Positions 34,367-43,275 of a stretch of DNA of 62,823 nt are shown here, one piece after another. The position numbers and the translations under genes were made by a program. The DNA is taken from the NCBI GenBank assembly GCA_023662865.1, contig JAMPIK010000012.1, forward strand, positions 1-62,823, in the 5' to 3' direction. This DNA is from Prevotella sp. Lineage in GTDB: Bacteria > Bacteroidota > Bacteroidia > Bacteroidales > Muribaculaceae. The notes beneath the pieces are model-generated. The model had not been told where the DNA came from, made no database searches, and worked only from the letters and a program-made list of their open reading frames with translations. Positions within the stretch are counted from its first letter, which is position 1, and every line of letters starts with the position of its first letter.

Positions 34367-34939
34367 TTACAGATGAATCTTTCCCCGGCCGTGGCACGAA
34401 ACGCAGGTCCCGGACCCATGGCATAGGCTGCATTTACTTTTGTTATTGTTGACCAATCCCGTACCATGGCAGTGTTGGCATCTGCCGTTGCCATTGCAAC
34501 CACGACAGACGGCACTGCTGTTTTGTACCGGATTAGTGTAAGATGACGAACCTCCGGAAACATTACCATTATAAGTGTTTGTCGGAGTTGAAGCGATATC
34601 ACCGTCTACCAGTCGACCATTCTCCATGTGTACAATCTTATTGTACCCACCCCAGTATCCATCAGTCTTAACGTAATATGTGCCGGCACCCCGCAGATTT
34701 AAATTCTGATCAAAAGTGCCGGAAAGCTTATCCCCGTTGGCATAAGTCATTTCTCCTTGAATAGATAAGAATTTCCCTTTGTGATAGTTTCTCGTTCCCT
34801 TAAAGGTAGTTCCATTGCCGAGATTATACGAAACATTCTCATGTGTGTATTCATTATACCATGAGGAATAAGGCACATTCTGCGCGAATGCAGAAATCGC
34901 AATTGCGATTAGAAGATAAAGCAAGCAAAGCCTTTTCAT
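34367..34939 (-). CDS. Secreted MORN-like protein with DnaJ-type CxxCxGxG zinc-finger tail
   Basis: A 190-residue exported protein. Signal peptide 1-19 (LLYLLIAIAISAFAQ). Residues about 35-110 have MORN-like units (NGTTFKGTRNYHKGKF, YANGDKLSGTFDQN). A Ser/Thr/Asn linker follows, and residues about 145-190 contain four Cys pairs: CRGC, CQHC, CSLC and CVSC, each followed by a Gly-x-Gly, the pattern of the DnaJ zinc-binding region. Such a finger would bind two zinc ions. A DnaJ-type finger on a signal-peptide protein is unusual. No neighbour suggests a role. Confidence 0.8.
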   Translation of the reverse strand: MKRLCLLYLLIAIAISAFAQNVPYSSWYNEYTHENVSYNLGNGTTFKGTRNYHKGKFLSIQGEMTYANGDKLSGTFDQNLNLRGAGTYYVKTDGYWGGYNKIVHMENGRLVDGDIASTPTNTYNGNVSGGSSSYTNPVQNSSAVCRGCNGNGRCQHCHGTGLVNNNKSKCSLCHGSGTCVSCHGRGKIHL

Positions 34940-34992
34940 ATCTTTAATGTTGATTTTAGGTCATACAGTCCCTTTGACCAATTCAAAAAATA

Positions 34993-35172
34993 GAGAAACG
35001 TGGACTGATTTACTACATCTCCAAAAGATGGTCCTGAGAAAACCGTGTACGCGAGATATAAAAAAACAGCAGCCCACGCTATAGCGTGAGAACCGCCTTG
35101 TCTATCTCTTGCGTACGTTGAAAATTTCTCAGGTCTTCTTTTGCAAGATAAGCAAAACGTTTCTTCGATGAG
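34993..35172. repeat. Long imperfect inverted repeat (about 180 bp rod), MITE-like or structured RNA
   Basis: Left arm from about 34994 (GAAACGT, then ATCTCCAAAAG at 35017, GGTCCTGAGAAA, GTGTACGCGAGATA). The right arm carries the matching complement (TATCTCTTGCGTACG, TTTCTCAGGTC, CTTTTGCAAGAT to 35149, and ACGTTTCTTC beyond). The centre has a perfect 14-bp palindrome CACGCTATAGCGTG (35075-35088). The minus-strand RNA continues from this into GCTGCTGTTTTTTT, a terminator-like step. No ORF is carried. A miniature element or a rod-shaped RNA fits better than chance. Confidence 0.6.
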
Positions 35173-35275
35173 TTATTATGTCTATGCCATTCCTCTGAAT
35201 GACACCGCAAATTTAATAATAATTTTCGGGGTCACAATAACACACCTTATCTTTTTTGATCTTTTTTTGAAAGGC

Positions 35276-35330
35276 GTGCGCAGCCCGCCGACATAAAGTA
35301 ACCCCGTCACAGGCGCGAGTTGCCGATGAC
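35276..35330. repeat. Partial copy of the AACCCCG repeat family, inverted to 35784
   Basis: CAGCCCGCCGACATA and AAGTAACCCCGTCAC resemble 34269-34297 (TAGCCCGCTGACATA, GATAACCCCGGACAC). The stretch ATAAAGTAACCCC is repeated inverted at 35784-35812 as GGGGTTACTTTAT. These look like decayed members of the repeat family of 9690 and 34295. Confidence 0.5.
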
Positions 35331-35454
35331 ATACAGTCCAAAGACCTCCAAAAACTATGTTAAAAAATGTAAAAACAATACTTGTATCCCTTTAATAACC
35401 AAACAAATACAAAAAAACAATCATTTTCTCACCCCGGCTCCCCAAAATACATAC

Positions 35455-35775
35455 TACCTTTGCAATGTCATTGACAACAAAAGAGCACCATCAGCACTAC
35501 TTGTTGTTGCCATCTTTGACATTTATCAGAAAGCGGAAGTTCGGCGATGCAAAAACCGGGCAGTCTTTCCATTAGATGAAGGTGATTAATCCACACATTA
35601 TCCCGGGAATGTGACGGTGCCGACACATGGACAAGACAATTCCAAACTGCTGACAAATCTCTCAAACCCGGCAAAACAAACCAAAAGCCGAAAGGTGTGC
35701 AAATATAAGCTTATAACCGCAACGAGGGCACAGCCTCATGGGGCGCGGAGACTATGCCCTCGTTTCTTTTTTTTA
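35455..35775 (+). ncRNA. Candidate small RNA gene (promoter and strong terminator, no clear CDS)
   Basis: A perfect -7 TACCTTTG (35455-35462) is followed by about 260 bp and a strong terminator. The stem is AACGAGGGCA/TGCCCTCGTT (35721-35730 with 35755-35764), with internal CCTC/GAG pairing and an eight-T tail (35767-35774). The -33 element is poor. The only ORF from the predicted start is 36 codons (MSLTTKEHHQHYLLLP, 35465-35575), nearly leaderless. Apart from the repeats at 34993-35172 and 35276-35330, this is the only feature I can name in the roughly 980-bp gap between the MORN-like gene and the 143-residue gene. Confidence 0.4.
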
Positions 35776-35783
35776 CTCGCATC

Positions 35784-35815
35784 GTGTGTTTGGGGTTACT
35801 TTATCGGTGCCGACA
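35784..35815. repeat. Partial copy of the TGTGTTTGGGG repeat family
   Basis: CGTGTGTTTGGGGTTACTTT and ATCGGTGCCGACAC resemble the right half of the element at 9715-9750 (GTGTGTTTGGGGCTAC, ATCGGTGTGC). It directly follows the candidate small-RNA terminator. Confidence 0.5.
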
Positions 35816-35923
35816 CTTTATAAGGTAGTAAAATATTGAATATCAATGAGGATTAAACAATATGTTTTGTTCGGGTGTTTTACCTTAGATATATAGTTTA
35901 ACCTTTAAAAAATTACAGATACT

Positions 35924-36355
35924 ATGATTGATACTAAGAAAGAAATTGCGGAAGATATCTTGCAAAAGGAAGATGCACACAGTGTGGCCGTGAGACAGAA
36001 TATGGCTCGCCAAATGTCCGCTCTCGGCTACGGTGCTTTGCTATGGAGTGAAAATGTGTTCGGCTCTACTAATTACCCTCTCATCACCGCTCCTGACGGC
36101 AGTACATATAATGTCCACGGCCTGCGGCTGAATAATGAAGGGGGCGTGTGCGCCATAATTGATTATCCCACTAAGGAATATATTACCGGTGTGAAAGCTT
36201 ACACGTCAGATGAGGCGTCCAAGCTCATCAGCCCGGCCATGCTGATATGCAGCGGCTTGCCCGAGGAATGGGATATACTCGGAGATTGTTTCTCCACAGC
36301 CATTCAGATAATGAAAACAGAAAAAGGGGAGGAACAACCCCTCCCCTGGTGGTAA
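35924..36355 (+). CDS. 143-residue cytoplasmic protein of unknown function
   Basis: I do not recognise it. There is no signal peptide and no membrane helix. The N-terminus is a charged helix (DTKKEIAEDILQKEDAHS), then ARQMSALGYGALLWSENVFG, a middle with ITAPDGSTYNVHGLRLNNEGG and IIDYPTKEYITGV, and a C-terminus ending GEEQPLPWW. The last codons form a hairpin GGGGAGG/CCTCCCC (36326-36346) followed after the stop by T6, so the terminator is built into the coding end. The gene stands alone next to the repeat-rich region. Confidence 0.7.
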   Translation: MIDTKKEIAEDILQKEDAHSVAVRQNMARQMSALGYGALLWSENVFGSTNYPLITAPDGSTYNVHGLRLNNEGGVCAIIDYPTKEYITGVKAYTSDEASKLISPAMLICSGLPEEWDILGDCFSTAIQIMKTEKGEEQPLPWW

Positions 36356-36367
36356 TTTTTTGACAAG

Positions 36368-37891
36368 TCAACTTTGATGTGCCGGGCGCAGCAGGTCATT
36401 CACCGTCTTTACGGGATTGAATGTCTGCACCGGTACTTCCACAAAGATTGTATTCCAGTCGCTCATGGCACCGTTCCACAGTCCGGGCAGTTCAAGTGCT
36501 TTGATTTCAACGCCTTGTACACTCTTGGAGGATATAAATCCGGTGTCGGGGTCTACAAACTCGCCGAGGTTAAATCTGCCCCCTTCCATATCGTTGATGT
36601 CGCACACGAGGTCTACGGGGTTGAAGTGAGTGGCTCGGCTCATCAGTTCGAGTCCTTCGGGTTTTGACGTGTCAATCTGTGAGCTTTCGAGAATTTGGGG
36701 AGACACGGTGCCATCGGCGTTGTAAACGAGGTAAGGGCCGCCGCCCGGTTCGCCCTCATTGCGCACCATGCCGCATACGCGCAGCGGACGCGAGAACTTG
36801 CACATCAGGTAGTCGGCCAGTTCAAGCTCGTCCATGTTGGCCGCCTTGTCGCCGGTCACACACAGTGTGTCGCGAAGATAGTCAAGCATCTCATTCAACA
36901 CCGGGCGCGAGGGTAGACCGACACTAAGCTCGCCTACATAGTTGGCAATCTTTTGAGCGTTTTCCACGAGTATGCCGCCAAGCACTTTTTTATACTCAAC
37001 AGTGAGTGCTCGAGCCGAGTCGGGTACTACATTGTCGATGTTTTTCAAAAAAACTACGTCCGCATCTATTTCGCCGAGGTTTTCTATCAGCGCGCCGTGG
37101 CCGCCGGGACGGAAGAAGAGCTTGCCGTCCACTCTGAAAGGTTCGCCGTCCGGACCTAAAGCAACAGTGTCGGTAGAGGGTTTCTGCACACTCGTTGTCA
37201 CATCGAAAGTCACGCCGAACTGTTTGCCCAATACAGGCATACTTTCCTTCACTTTGGCTTCAACAAGAGGAATATGATCCTCACTTACGGTGAAATGCAC
37301 ATGGACAACACCGTCTTCTCCGGCAGCATATTGCGCACCTTCCGCCAAATGCTCTTCAAGTGCGGTGCGTTGGTTCTCGCCGTATGAGTGGAACGGGAGC
37401 AGCGCCTTGGGCAGCTGACCATAGTTCATGCCTTCGGGTTTGATGAGTGCAGACACGATATCGCGATGACGGCCGGCAGCCATGAGATCGTCTATACCCA
37501 AAGCGTACAGCTTGCGACACATTTCATCAAGCTCGGCATAGAAAGCAAAATTATGCACCCCGGCGAAAAATTCTTCAATGAATGGGTTGTCGGGGGTCAT
37601 GCTTTGTCCGTCTGCGAACCGGAACAGGTTTTTGAACATACGCGAAGCGGCTCCGGAGGCCGGCACCATTTTCACCACCTTTGCTCCCGAAGCTACATAC
37701 TTGTCCCATACTTCTTCATATTTGCGGCGTGCGTCCTCGTCCAAGGCCAATATGCCGTTGCCCGCGGTCGCGGCACTCTGAATTTTAAGAGAGGGGAAGC
37801 CGCTTTTAAGTCGGCGCACTTCTTCTTCATATTTTTGCACGGATATACCTCTGACATCCAACTCCGCTCTGTCTTGTTTGCTGATCTCCAT
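36368..37891 (-). CDS. DUF4301 family protein
   Basis: A 507-residue cytoplasmic protein of a family I know mainly from Bacteroidetes as DUF4301. The signature KMVPASGAASRMFKNL lies near residue 78-93 and resembles a nucleotidyltransferase-like phosphate-binding turn. Further conserved-looking blocks are FRPGGHGALIENLGEIDADV near 260 and LCDINDMEGGRFNLGEFVDP-like sequence near 440. No membrane helix or signal peptide is seen. The start at 37891 is used because the earlier ATG at 37957 overlaps the -33 promoter element. No function is established to my knowledge. Confidence 0.85.
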   Translation of the reverse strand: MEISKQDRAELDVRGISVQKYEEEVRRLKSGFPSLKIQSAATAGNGILALDEDARRKYEEVWDKYVASGAKVVKMVPASGAASRMFKNLFRFADGQSMTPDNPFIEEFFAGVHNFAFYAELDEMCRKLYALGIDDLMAAGRHRDIVSALIKPEGMNYGQLPKALLPFHSYGENQRTALEEHLAEGAQYAAGEDGVVHVHFTVSEDHIPLVEAKVKESMPVLGKQFGVTFDVTTSVQKPSTDTVALGPDGEPFRVDGKLFFRPGGHGALIENLGEIDADVVFLKNIDNVVPDSARALTVEYKKVLGGILVENAQKIANYVGELSVGLPSRPVLNEMLDYLRDTLCVTGDKAANMDELELADYLMCKFSRPLRVCGMVRNEGEPGGGPYLVYNADGTVSPQILESSQIDTSKPEGLELMSRATHFNPVDLVCDINDMEGGRFNLGEFVDPDTGFISSKSVQGVEIKALELPGLWNGAMSDWNTIFVEVPVQTFNPVKTVNDLLRPAHQS

Positions 37892-37926
37892 AATTTCGGG
37901 GTGTGTTAAGAATGTTTCTGATATTG

Positions 37927-37958
37927 CAAAATTAACAATCTTTTTTAAGAATAACAAA
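37927..37958 (-). promoter_or_regulatory. Bacteroidales promoter of the DUF4301 gene
   Basis: -7 TAATTTTG (37927-37934, minus strand), 20 bp, -33 TTTG (37955-37958). It lies 35 bp before the ATG at 37891 and excludes the longer reading. Confidence 0.75.
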
Positions 37959-38027
37959 AAGACTGATAAAAAGTTATTATGAACTTTGTAACTCTTGCCG
38001 CGGTTTATACTTTAAAAGTATAATGGT

Positions 38028-39302
38028 ATGGATAATCGAGAACGAATACTTATCATAGGCGGCGGGTTTGCCGGGCTTAATCTTGCCAAACGCCTTAATC
38101 CGAATTTGTATCAAGTGCATTTGCTTGACCGCAATAATTTTCACGGTTTCCCGCCTCTTTTCTATCAAGTGGCTTCTTCCGGACTTGATGCTTCGTCAAT
38201 AGCTTTTCCGTTGAGGAGAGAGTTCCGGCGCATCGGCAAAAATACGACATACCATATGGGGCATGTAAAAAACATTGACCTCGCGGCAAAATCTGTCGTG
38301 ACAAGCTATGAGACAATCAGCTATGACAAACTCGTGATTGCCGCCGGCACAACCAACAATTTTTTCGGAATGGCAGACCTTAACGAAAAGGTGTTTTGTA
38401 TCAAAACAATTGCAGAAGCCTCTCATACACGCGATGAAATACTTGACCGCCTTGAGCGCGGCGCCTTATGCAAAGACCCGGAGAGGAGACGCCAACTGCT
38501 TAGCTTTTTGGTAGTGGGCGGCGGTCCGAGCGGTGTGGAAATTGCCGGTGCTTTGGGCGAGATGAAGAAAGATATTTTGCCGCGAGAGTATCCTGAACTT
38601 AAAGCCGACGATGTGCGGATTGTATTAGTGGAGGGGAGCGGCAGTCTGCTTGGTGCCATGGATTCAAGAGCCGGGGTGAAAGCTAAGGAATATCTCGCCG
38701 ATCTCATGGTGGAAGTGCGCCTTAACACGGTTATGAAATCGTATGCTGACAAGCAGGTTACTTTTGCCGACGGCACCTCCGAGTATTGGGAGACTCTCAT
38801 ATGGACTGCCGGAGTAGTGGGAGAGACAATGCCCGGACTTCCGGCGGAGATAATTGGGCATGGAGGACGTATTCTCACAGATGATTATTGCAGAGTGAAA
38901 GGTTGTGAAGATGTATATGCTATTGGAGACATCGCATTGTGTCAGACACCGGAAGCCCCCAAAGGACACCCGCAGGTTGCACAAGTAGCCATTCAAATGG
39001 CAAAAACACTTGCACAAAATCTCAATGAGAAGAAGAACTTGCAGCGCTTCGTGTATAAAGACAAAGGAAGTATGGCCACAATCGGCAAGGGTAGGGCAGT
39101 GGTTGATATGAAAGGACGCTTCATCTCAGGATTGCTTGCATGGTGGGCCTGGATGCTCATTCATCTTATTTCAATCCTCGGTATGCGCAACAAGCTGACC
39201 GTGTTCATAACCTGGTGTTGGAACTACCTCACTTACTCCACTTCGCTGCGCCTGCTCTTCCGCCCGACAAAATACCCCTTGCGTCGCCACTGGGGAGATT
39301 AA
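38028..39302 (+). CDS. ndh: Type II NADH:quinone oxidoreductase (NDH-2) family
   Basis: A 424-residue flavoprotein at the inner membrane, oxidising NADH and reducing quinone without proton pumping. The FAD-binding Rossmann motif is IIGGGFAGLNLAK near residues 9-21, the NADH-binding motif is VVGGGPSGVEIAGAL near 162-176, and the late FAD motif is VYAIGDIALCQTPEAP near 300. The C-terminus (about 365-415) is aromatic and amphipathic with a hydrophobic helix, fitting monotopic membrane anchoring. No respiratory gene is adjacent. A near-match -7 (GAACTTTG, 37981-37988) precedes it. Confidence 0.93.
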   Translation: MDNRERILIIGGGFAGLNLAKRLNPNLYQVHLLDRNNFHGFPPLFYQVASSGLDASSIAFPLRREFRRIGKNTTYHMGHVKNIDLAAKSVVTSYETISYDKLVIAAGTTNNFFGMADLNEKVFCIKTIAEASHTRDEILDRLERGALCKDPERRRQLLSFLVVGGGPSGVEIAGALGEMKKDILPREYPELKADDVRIVLVEGSGSLLGAMDSRAGVKAKEYLADLMVEVRLNTVMKSYADKQVTFADGTSEYWETLIWTAGVVGETMPGLPAEIIGHGGRILTDDYCRVKGCEDVYAIGDIALCQTPEAPKGHPQVAQVAIQMAKTLAQNLNEKKNLQRFVYKDKGSMATIGKGRAVVDMKGRFISGLLAWWAWMLIHLISILGMRNKLTVFITWCWNYLTYSTSLRLLFRPTKYPLRRHWGD

Positions 39303-39359
39303 ACCAAATGCGGTTTACATTGTCATATATAGATATACCATTACTTCAATCGATAGAAT

Positions 39360-40247
39360 ATGAAAAAGATTAATTATATAGCCCTGATTGCAGCGGCCGC
39401 CATGACCGGCTCGCTGTGTAGTTGCGAACTCTTTCAGCGTAATGTCAAGACAGAGAAATCTCTGCCTGATGACCGTGAAAATATTGAAGTGACACCCGCG
39501 GAAAATTACCGCTCCCAATCTCTCGAACGCGGCGAAATCGGCGGCTATTGGGCTATCTCGGAAGTGGCCGGCAAGAAGGCCGTAGGCGAAGAGCCGCCAT
39601 ACCTCAATTTCAATATCAAAGAGAAAAAAGTGTATGGCAATAACGGTTGCAACACCCTCAATGCAAGCTATACAGCCAATCCGGCAGACTCCACTTTGCA
39701 ATTCTCAAACATGCTGACAACCATGCGCTCTTGCAGTGAAGAAGGTCTTTCGGAAATTGACATAAACCTTGCAATGGCCAACACCGCGCGCTACACTTGG
39801 CATCGCGATGGCCTCTTATATACAATCACCCTGCTTAATGCCGCCGACCAACCCTTGATGCAGCTCGTGCATCAGGATTATGCTTTCATGAACGGCACAT
39901 GGACGGTGATAAGCATGAATGGCAACGCTGTAGACAATCCCGACATCAAGTTGGTTATCGACATTGAGGAACAAAAAATACACGGCAATACCGGCTGCAA
40001 TATCCTCAATGGTACATTGATTCCCGATATGCTTGAAAACGGGGCGGTTACCTTCACCAATTTGTCCACTACCCGAATGATGTGTCCGGACTTGGAGAGC
40101 GAAACCGAGCTCCTTGTGGCTCTCGAAACAGCGGCAGTAGCTCGTCCGGTTGATGCCAATACAATCAACTTGCTCAACGGCCACGATCAGGTAATCCTCA
40201 CCCTGCGCCGCCTCCCCTCCGACTCCTACATCCCCACTCGCAATTGA
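39360..40247 (+). CDS. Lipoprotein with two META (HslJ-like) domains
   Basis: A 295-residue lipoprotein. The signal peptide ends at Cys20 or Cys22 (TGSLCSC). Two META domains follow, about residues 60-155 and 175-285. Each starts with a W-containing strand (GGYWAISEVAGK; NGTWTVISMNGN) and has the hallmark YGNNGCNTLNASY or HGNTGCNILNGTL, then a TTMRSC or TTRMMC turn. META proteins such as HslJ are linked to envelope stress or antibiotic tolerance in other bacteria; the role here is unknown. It lies between ndh and the calcium ATPase in the same direction, with gaps of 57 and 67 bp. Confidence 0.88.
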   Translation: MKKINYIALIAAAAMTGSLCSCELFQRNVKTEKSLPDDRENIEVTPAENYRSQSLERGEIGGYWAISEVAGKKAVGEEPPYLNFNIKEKKVYGNNGCNTLNASYTANPADSTLQFSNMLTTMRSCSEEGLSEIDINLAMANTARYTWHRDGLLYTITLLNAADQPLMQLVHQDYAFMNGTWTVISMNGNAVDNPDIKLVIDIEEQKIHGNTGCNILNGTLIPDMLENGAVTFTNLSTTRMMCPDLESETELLVALETAAVARPVDANTINLLNGHDQVILTLRRLPSDSYIPTRN

Positions 40248-40286
40248 ATTTTCACACCATTTATATAGTGCAACGATAAATTTTTG

Positions 40287-40294
40287 TAATTTTG
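40287..40294 (+). promoter_or_regulatory. -7 box of the calcium ATPase gene
   Basis: TAATTTTG lies 20 bp before the ATG at 40315; the -33 element is not clear. It suggests a separate start for the pump gene. Confidence 0.55.
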
Positions 40295-40314
40295 TACCTC
40301 AATAAATTTTTAAT

Positions 40315-42975
40315 ATGGCGGTACAAACTAAAATTGAAGGGCTTACACCGGAGCAAGTGCTTGAAAGCCGAGAGGTTAACGGTTCCAACGTACTCACTCC
40401 GGTGGAAAAAGAGTCGCTGTTCAAGCGTTTCCTTGAGAAATTTTCAGACCCGCTCATCATTGTTTTGATGATTGCCGGAGTTCTCTCTGTCGGCATTTCT
40501 TGTTATGAATATTTTTGTACCGGTGGAGGCCCCGGTGTCTTCTTCGAACCGGCGGGTATTTTTGTAGCCATATTCTTGGCCACAGGGTTGGCTTTCTATT
40601 TTGAGATGAAAGCCGACCGGGAGTTCGCGCTGCTGAACATGGTGAGCGATGACGATCCGGTACAGGTAATCCGTGCCGGAGAGGTGACGCAGATTGCCAA
40701 GAAAAACATAGTAGTAGGGGATGTCGTAATTCTAAACACCGGCGATGAGGTGCCGGCAGACGGCGAACTCCTCGAAGCGGTGAGTTTAAGCATCGATGAA
40801 TCAAGCCTCACCGGCGAACCGGTCTGCACCAAGACAACGAATCCCGAACAATTCGACCCGGAAGCCACTTTCCCCTCCAACCATGCCATGCGCGGCACAA
40901 AGGTAATGGAGGGGCACGGTATTATAAGAGTTTTTGCCGTGGGTGACAAAACGGAAAATGGCAAAGTGTTCGTGGCTGTCCGGATTGATCAAGGGGTCAA
41001 GACTCCGCTCAATGAGCAACTCGACGGCCTCGGCAAACTCATAAGCAAAGTCTCGTATGCAATTGCCGCACTCATTGTGGTGGCGAGAGTGGTTATGTTT
41101 TTTGTCAATAATTCGGGCTTCGATTGGGTGGAGGTGTTCACCTACTTCCTGCAGACCCTTATGATTGCCGTAGCGCTTATAGTAGTAGCTGTGCCGGAAG
41201 GGCTCCCGATGGCTATTACCCTTTCTTTGGCATATTCAATGCGCAGAATGTTGAAAACCAACAATCTCGTGCGCAAGATGCACGCTTGTGAGACTATGGG
41301 CGCAACCACCGTGATTTGTACCGACAAAACAGGCACGCTCACTCAAAACCAAATGCAGGTTTACAAAACCGATTTCTTCATTTCCGAGTCTGAAAGCAAG
41401 ATTATATACGAGGGTATCGCCGTCAATTCGACAGCGCGCCTTGACCGAAGCGGAGAGAGTCCGAAAGTGCTTGGCAATCCCACAGAGGGCGCATTGCTCC
41501 TTTGGCTAAATTCCAAGGGGGTGGATTATCTGCCGCTTCGCGAACAAGCTGCCGTTATCAAGGAGCTTCCCTTCTCTACCGAGCGGAAATATATGGCAAC
41601 GGTAGTGGAGTCTGCCCTTGGTCGAAAGATACTATATGTAAAAGGTGCGCCCGAAATTGTGTTCGCGATGTGCAAGAATAAATCGGGTGTAACCAAAAGC
41701 GAGATTGATACCCTGCTTCAAGGTTATCAAAATCAGGCCATGCGAACATTGGGATTTGCATATCAGGCACTTGAACCGGGCGATGATACAATAGCCGATG
41801 GTAAAGTTGTGGCTGACAATTTAATATTTACAGGAGTCGCAGCCATTTCAGACCCGGTGCGCCGTGATGTGCCGGCAGCGGTAGACGAGGTGCTGAATGC
41901 CGGAATAAAGGTGAAAATTGTAACCGGCGACACCCCCGGCACAGCTAAGGAAATTGGTAGACAAATCGGATTATGGAACGATAAAACAGACACGCAAAAC
42001 AATATTATTACCGGTACGGAATTTGCCGCTCTCTCCGATGATGAACTCATAAAGAGAGTGGAAGATTTCAAAATAATAGCACGCGCTCGCCCCATGGATA
42101 AGAAGCGTCTGGTTGAGGCTCTGCAAGCCAACGGCGAGGTGGTGGCCGTAACCGGCGACGGTACTAACGATGCACCCGCTCTGAAAGCCGCCCATGTCGG
42201 CCTCTCCATGGGCGACGGCACTTCGGTAGCCAAAGAGGCCTCGGACATCACCATAATAGACAATTCATTTTCGTCAATAGGGCGCGCTGTGATGTGGGGA
42301 CGCTCGCTGTATCAAAACATTCAGCGGTTTATATTGTTTCAGATGACGGTTAACGTAGTGGCTTGCCTCATAGTGCTTTGCGGTGCTTTTATGGGGGTGC
42401 AATCGCCGCTTACGGTAACCCAAATGTTGTGGGTAAATCTTATTATGGATACATTCGCCGCCGTAGCATTGGCCTCGTTGCCCCCCTCACGACGAGTGAT
42501 GAAAGAGAAGCCTCGCAACCGTTCATCTTTCATTATAAACCGCCCCATGGCTCTGAACATCATCAGCACCGGAGGTGTCTTTTTTCTGCTGCTTTTGGCT
42601 CTGTTATATTATCTGCAACATACCGAAATCACCTCGCTGACTCAGATAGGGTCTGTAACCATAGGTGCGAATACCGGTTTGACACCATACGCATTGTCTG
42701 CGTTTTTTACCACATTCGTCTTCATGCAGTTTTGGAATATGTTTAATGCCCGCGCCTTCGAGAGCGGACGGAGTGCCTTCCACTTCAAGGGGTGCAGCGG
42801 TTTCGCACTCATAGCAGTGATTATATTCATCGGGCAGATACTGATTGTCTCCAAAGGGGGAGCGTTCTTCAACGTAGTGCCGCTATCGTTGCAGGACTGG
42901 CTGATAATAATCGTTGCCACCTCGCCCGTGCTTTGGCTTGAGGAAATTGTGCGTCTGTTCAGACATCGCAACTGA
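40315..42975 (+). CDS. Calcium-translocating P-type ATPase, PMCA type
   Basis: An 886-residue P2B-like cation pump of the inner membrane. The order is an N-terminal cation-ATPase domain (GLTPEQVLESREVNGSN), helices M1-M2 near 40-95, an actuator domain with SLTGEP near 163, M3-M4 with AVPEGLPMA near 295, and phosphorylation at Asp337 in DKTGTLT. The nucleotide domain carries KGAPEIV, the hinge is GDGTNDAPALKAAHVG near 610, and M5-M10 include NVVACLIVLCG and WVNLIMDTFAAVALAS. It exports Ca2+ driven by ATP. There is no extended calmodulin tail. Length is normal for bacterial PMCA-type pumps. Confidence 0.93.
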   Translation: MAVQTKIEGLTPEQVLESREVNGSNVLTPVEKESLFKRFLEKFSDPLIIVLMIAGVLSVGISCYEYFCTGGGPGVFFEPAGIFVAIFLATGLAFYFEMKADREFALLNMVSDDDPVQVIRAGEVTQIAKKNIVVGDVVILNTGDEVPADGELLEAVSLSIDESSLTGEPVCTKTTNPEQFDPEATFPSNHAMRGTKVMEGHGIIRVFAVGDKTENGKVFVAVRIDQGVKTPLNEQLDGLGKLISKVSYAIAALIVVARVVMFFVNNSGFDWVEVFTYFLQTLMIAVALIVVAVPEGLPMAITLSLAYSMRRMLKTNNLVRKMHACETMGATTVICTDKTGTLTQNQMQVYKTDFFISESESKIIYEGIAVNSTARLDRSGESPKVLGNPTEGALLLWLNSKGVDYLPLREQAAVIKELPFSTERKYMATVVESALGRKILYVKGAPEIVFAMCKNKSGVTKSEIDTLLQGYQNQAMRTLGFAYQALEPGDDTIADGKVVADNLIFTGVAAISDPVRRDVPAAVDEVLNAGIKVKIVTGDTPGTAKEIGRQIGLWNDKTDTQNNIITGTEFAALSDDELIKRVEDFKIIARARPMDKKRLVEALQANGEVVAVTGDGTNDAPALKAAHVGLSMGDGTSVAKEASDITIIDNSFSSIGRAVMWGRSLYQNIQRFILFQMTVNVVACLIVLCGAFMGVQSPLTVTQMLWVNLIMDTFAAVALASLPPSRRVMKEKPRNRSSFIINRPMALNIISTGGVFFLLLLALLYYLQHTEITSLTQIGSVTIGANTGLTPYALSAFFTTFVFMQFWNMFNARAFESGRSAFHFKGCSGFALIAVIIFIGQILIVSKGGAFFNVVPLSLQDWLIIIVATSPVLWLEEIVRLFRHRN

Positions 42976-43231
42976 CACATATATACAAGAATATACACAA
43001 GAGGGAGACACCCATAGGATGCCTCCCTCCGCTCTCTACTATAAACTATATCTAACTAAAACTTAAACCATATTCGTCTATTCTCACGAACAAAAGAATA
43101 TTTTTTCTTTTCTAAATACAAATCACCATTTCCTTTTTTCTTTTTTCTATAAATAAAACATCTGTTATGCGTCTTTGTTGAGCGTTTTAAATTGTTTTGG
43201 CCATTTTTAACATTATGCACACTTTCCGAGG

Positions 43232-43262
43232 TTGCAGAAGCCGCTGTTTTGTTGTAATTTTG
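43232..43262 (+). promoter_or_regulatory. Bacteroidales promoter of the Ntn hydrolase operon
   Basis: -33 TTG (43232-43234), 20 bp, -7 TAATTTTG (43255-43262). The predicted transcript start is about 43267, so the first in-frame ATG (43267) would be leaderless and the ATG at 43276 has a leader of about 8 nt. Confidence 0.75.
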
Positions 43263-43275
43263 CAGTATGCAACTG

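Noticed and set aside
35320..35589. 89-codon plus-strand ORF in the gene-poor region
   Set aside because: It crosses the promoter of the candidate small RNA, starts in a repeat remnant and has no protein-like features.
35468..35674. 68-codon minus-strand ORF over the candidate small RNA
   Set aside because: No promoter, no signal or domain, and it is opposite the -7 box and terminator arrangement on the plus strand.
32824..35923. CRISPR array or integrated phage in the repeat-rich region
   Set aside because: The repeats are dispersed palindromes and not evenly spaced units with spacers; no cas, integrase or phage gene is present in the window.
42999..43060. Hairpin GAGGGAG/CTCCCTC after the calcium ATPase gene as a terminator
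   Set aside because: A stem exists but no T tract follows, so I do not list it as a terminator.
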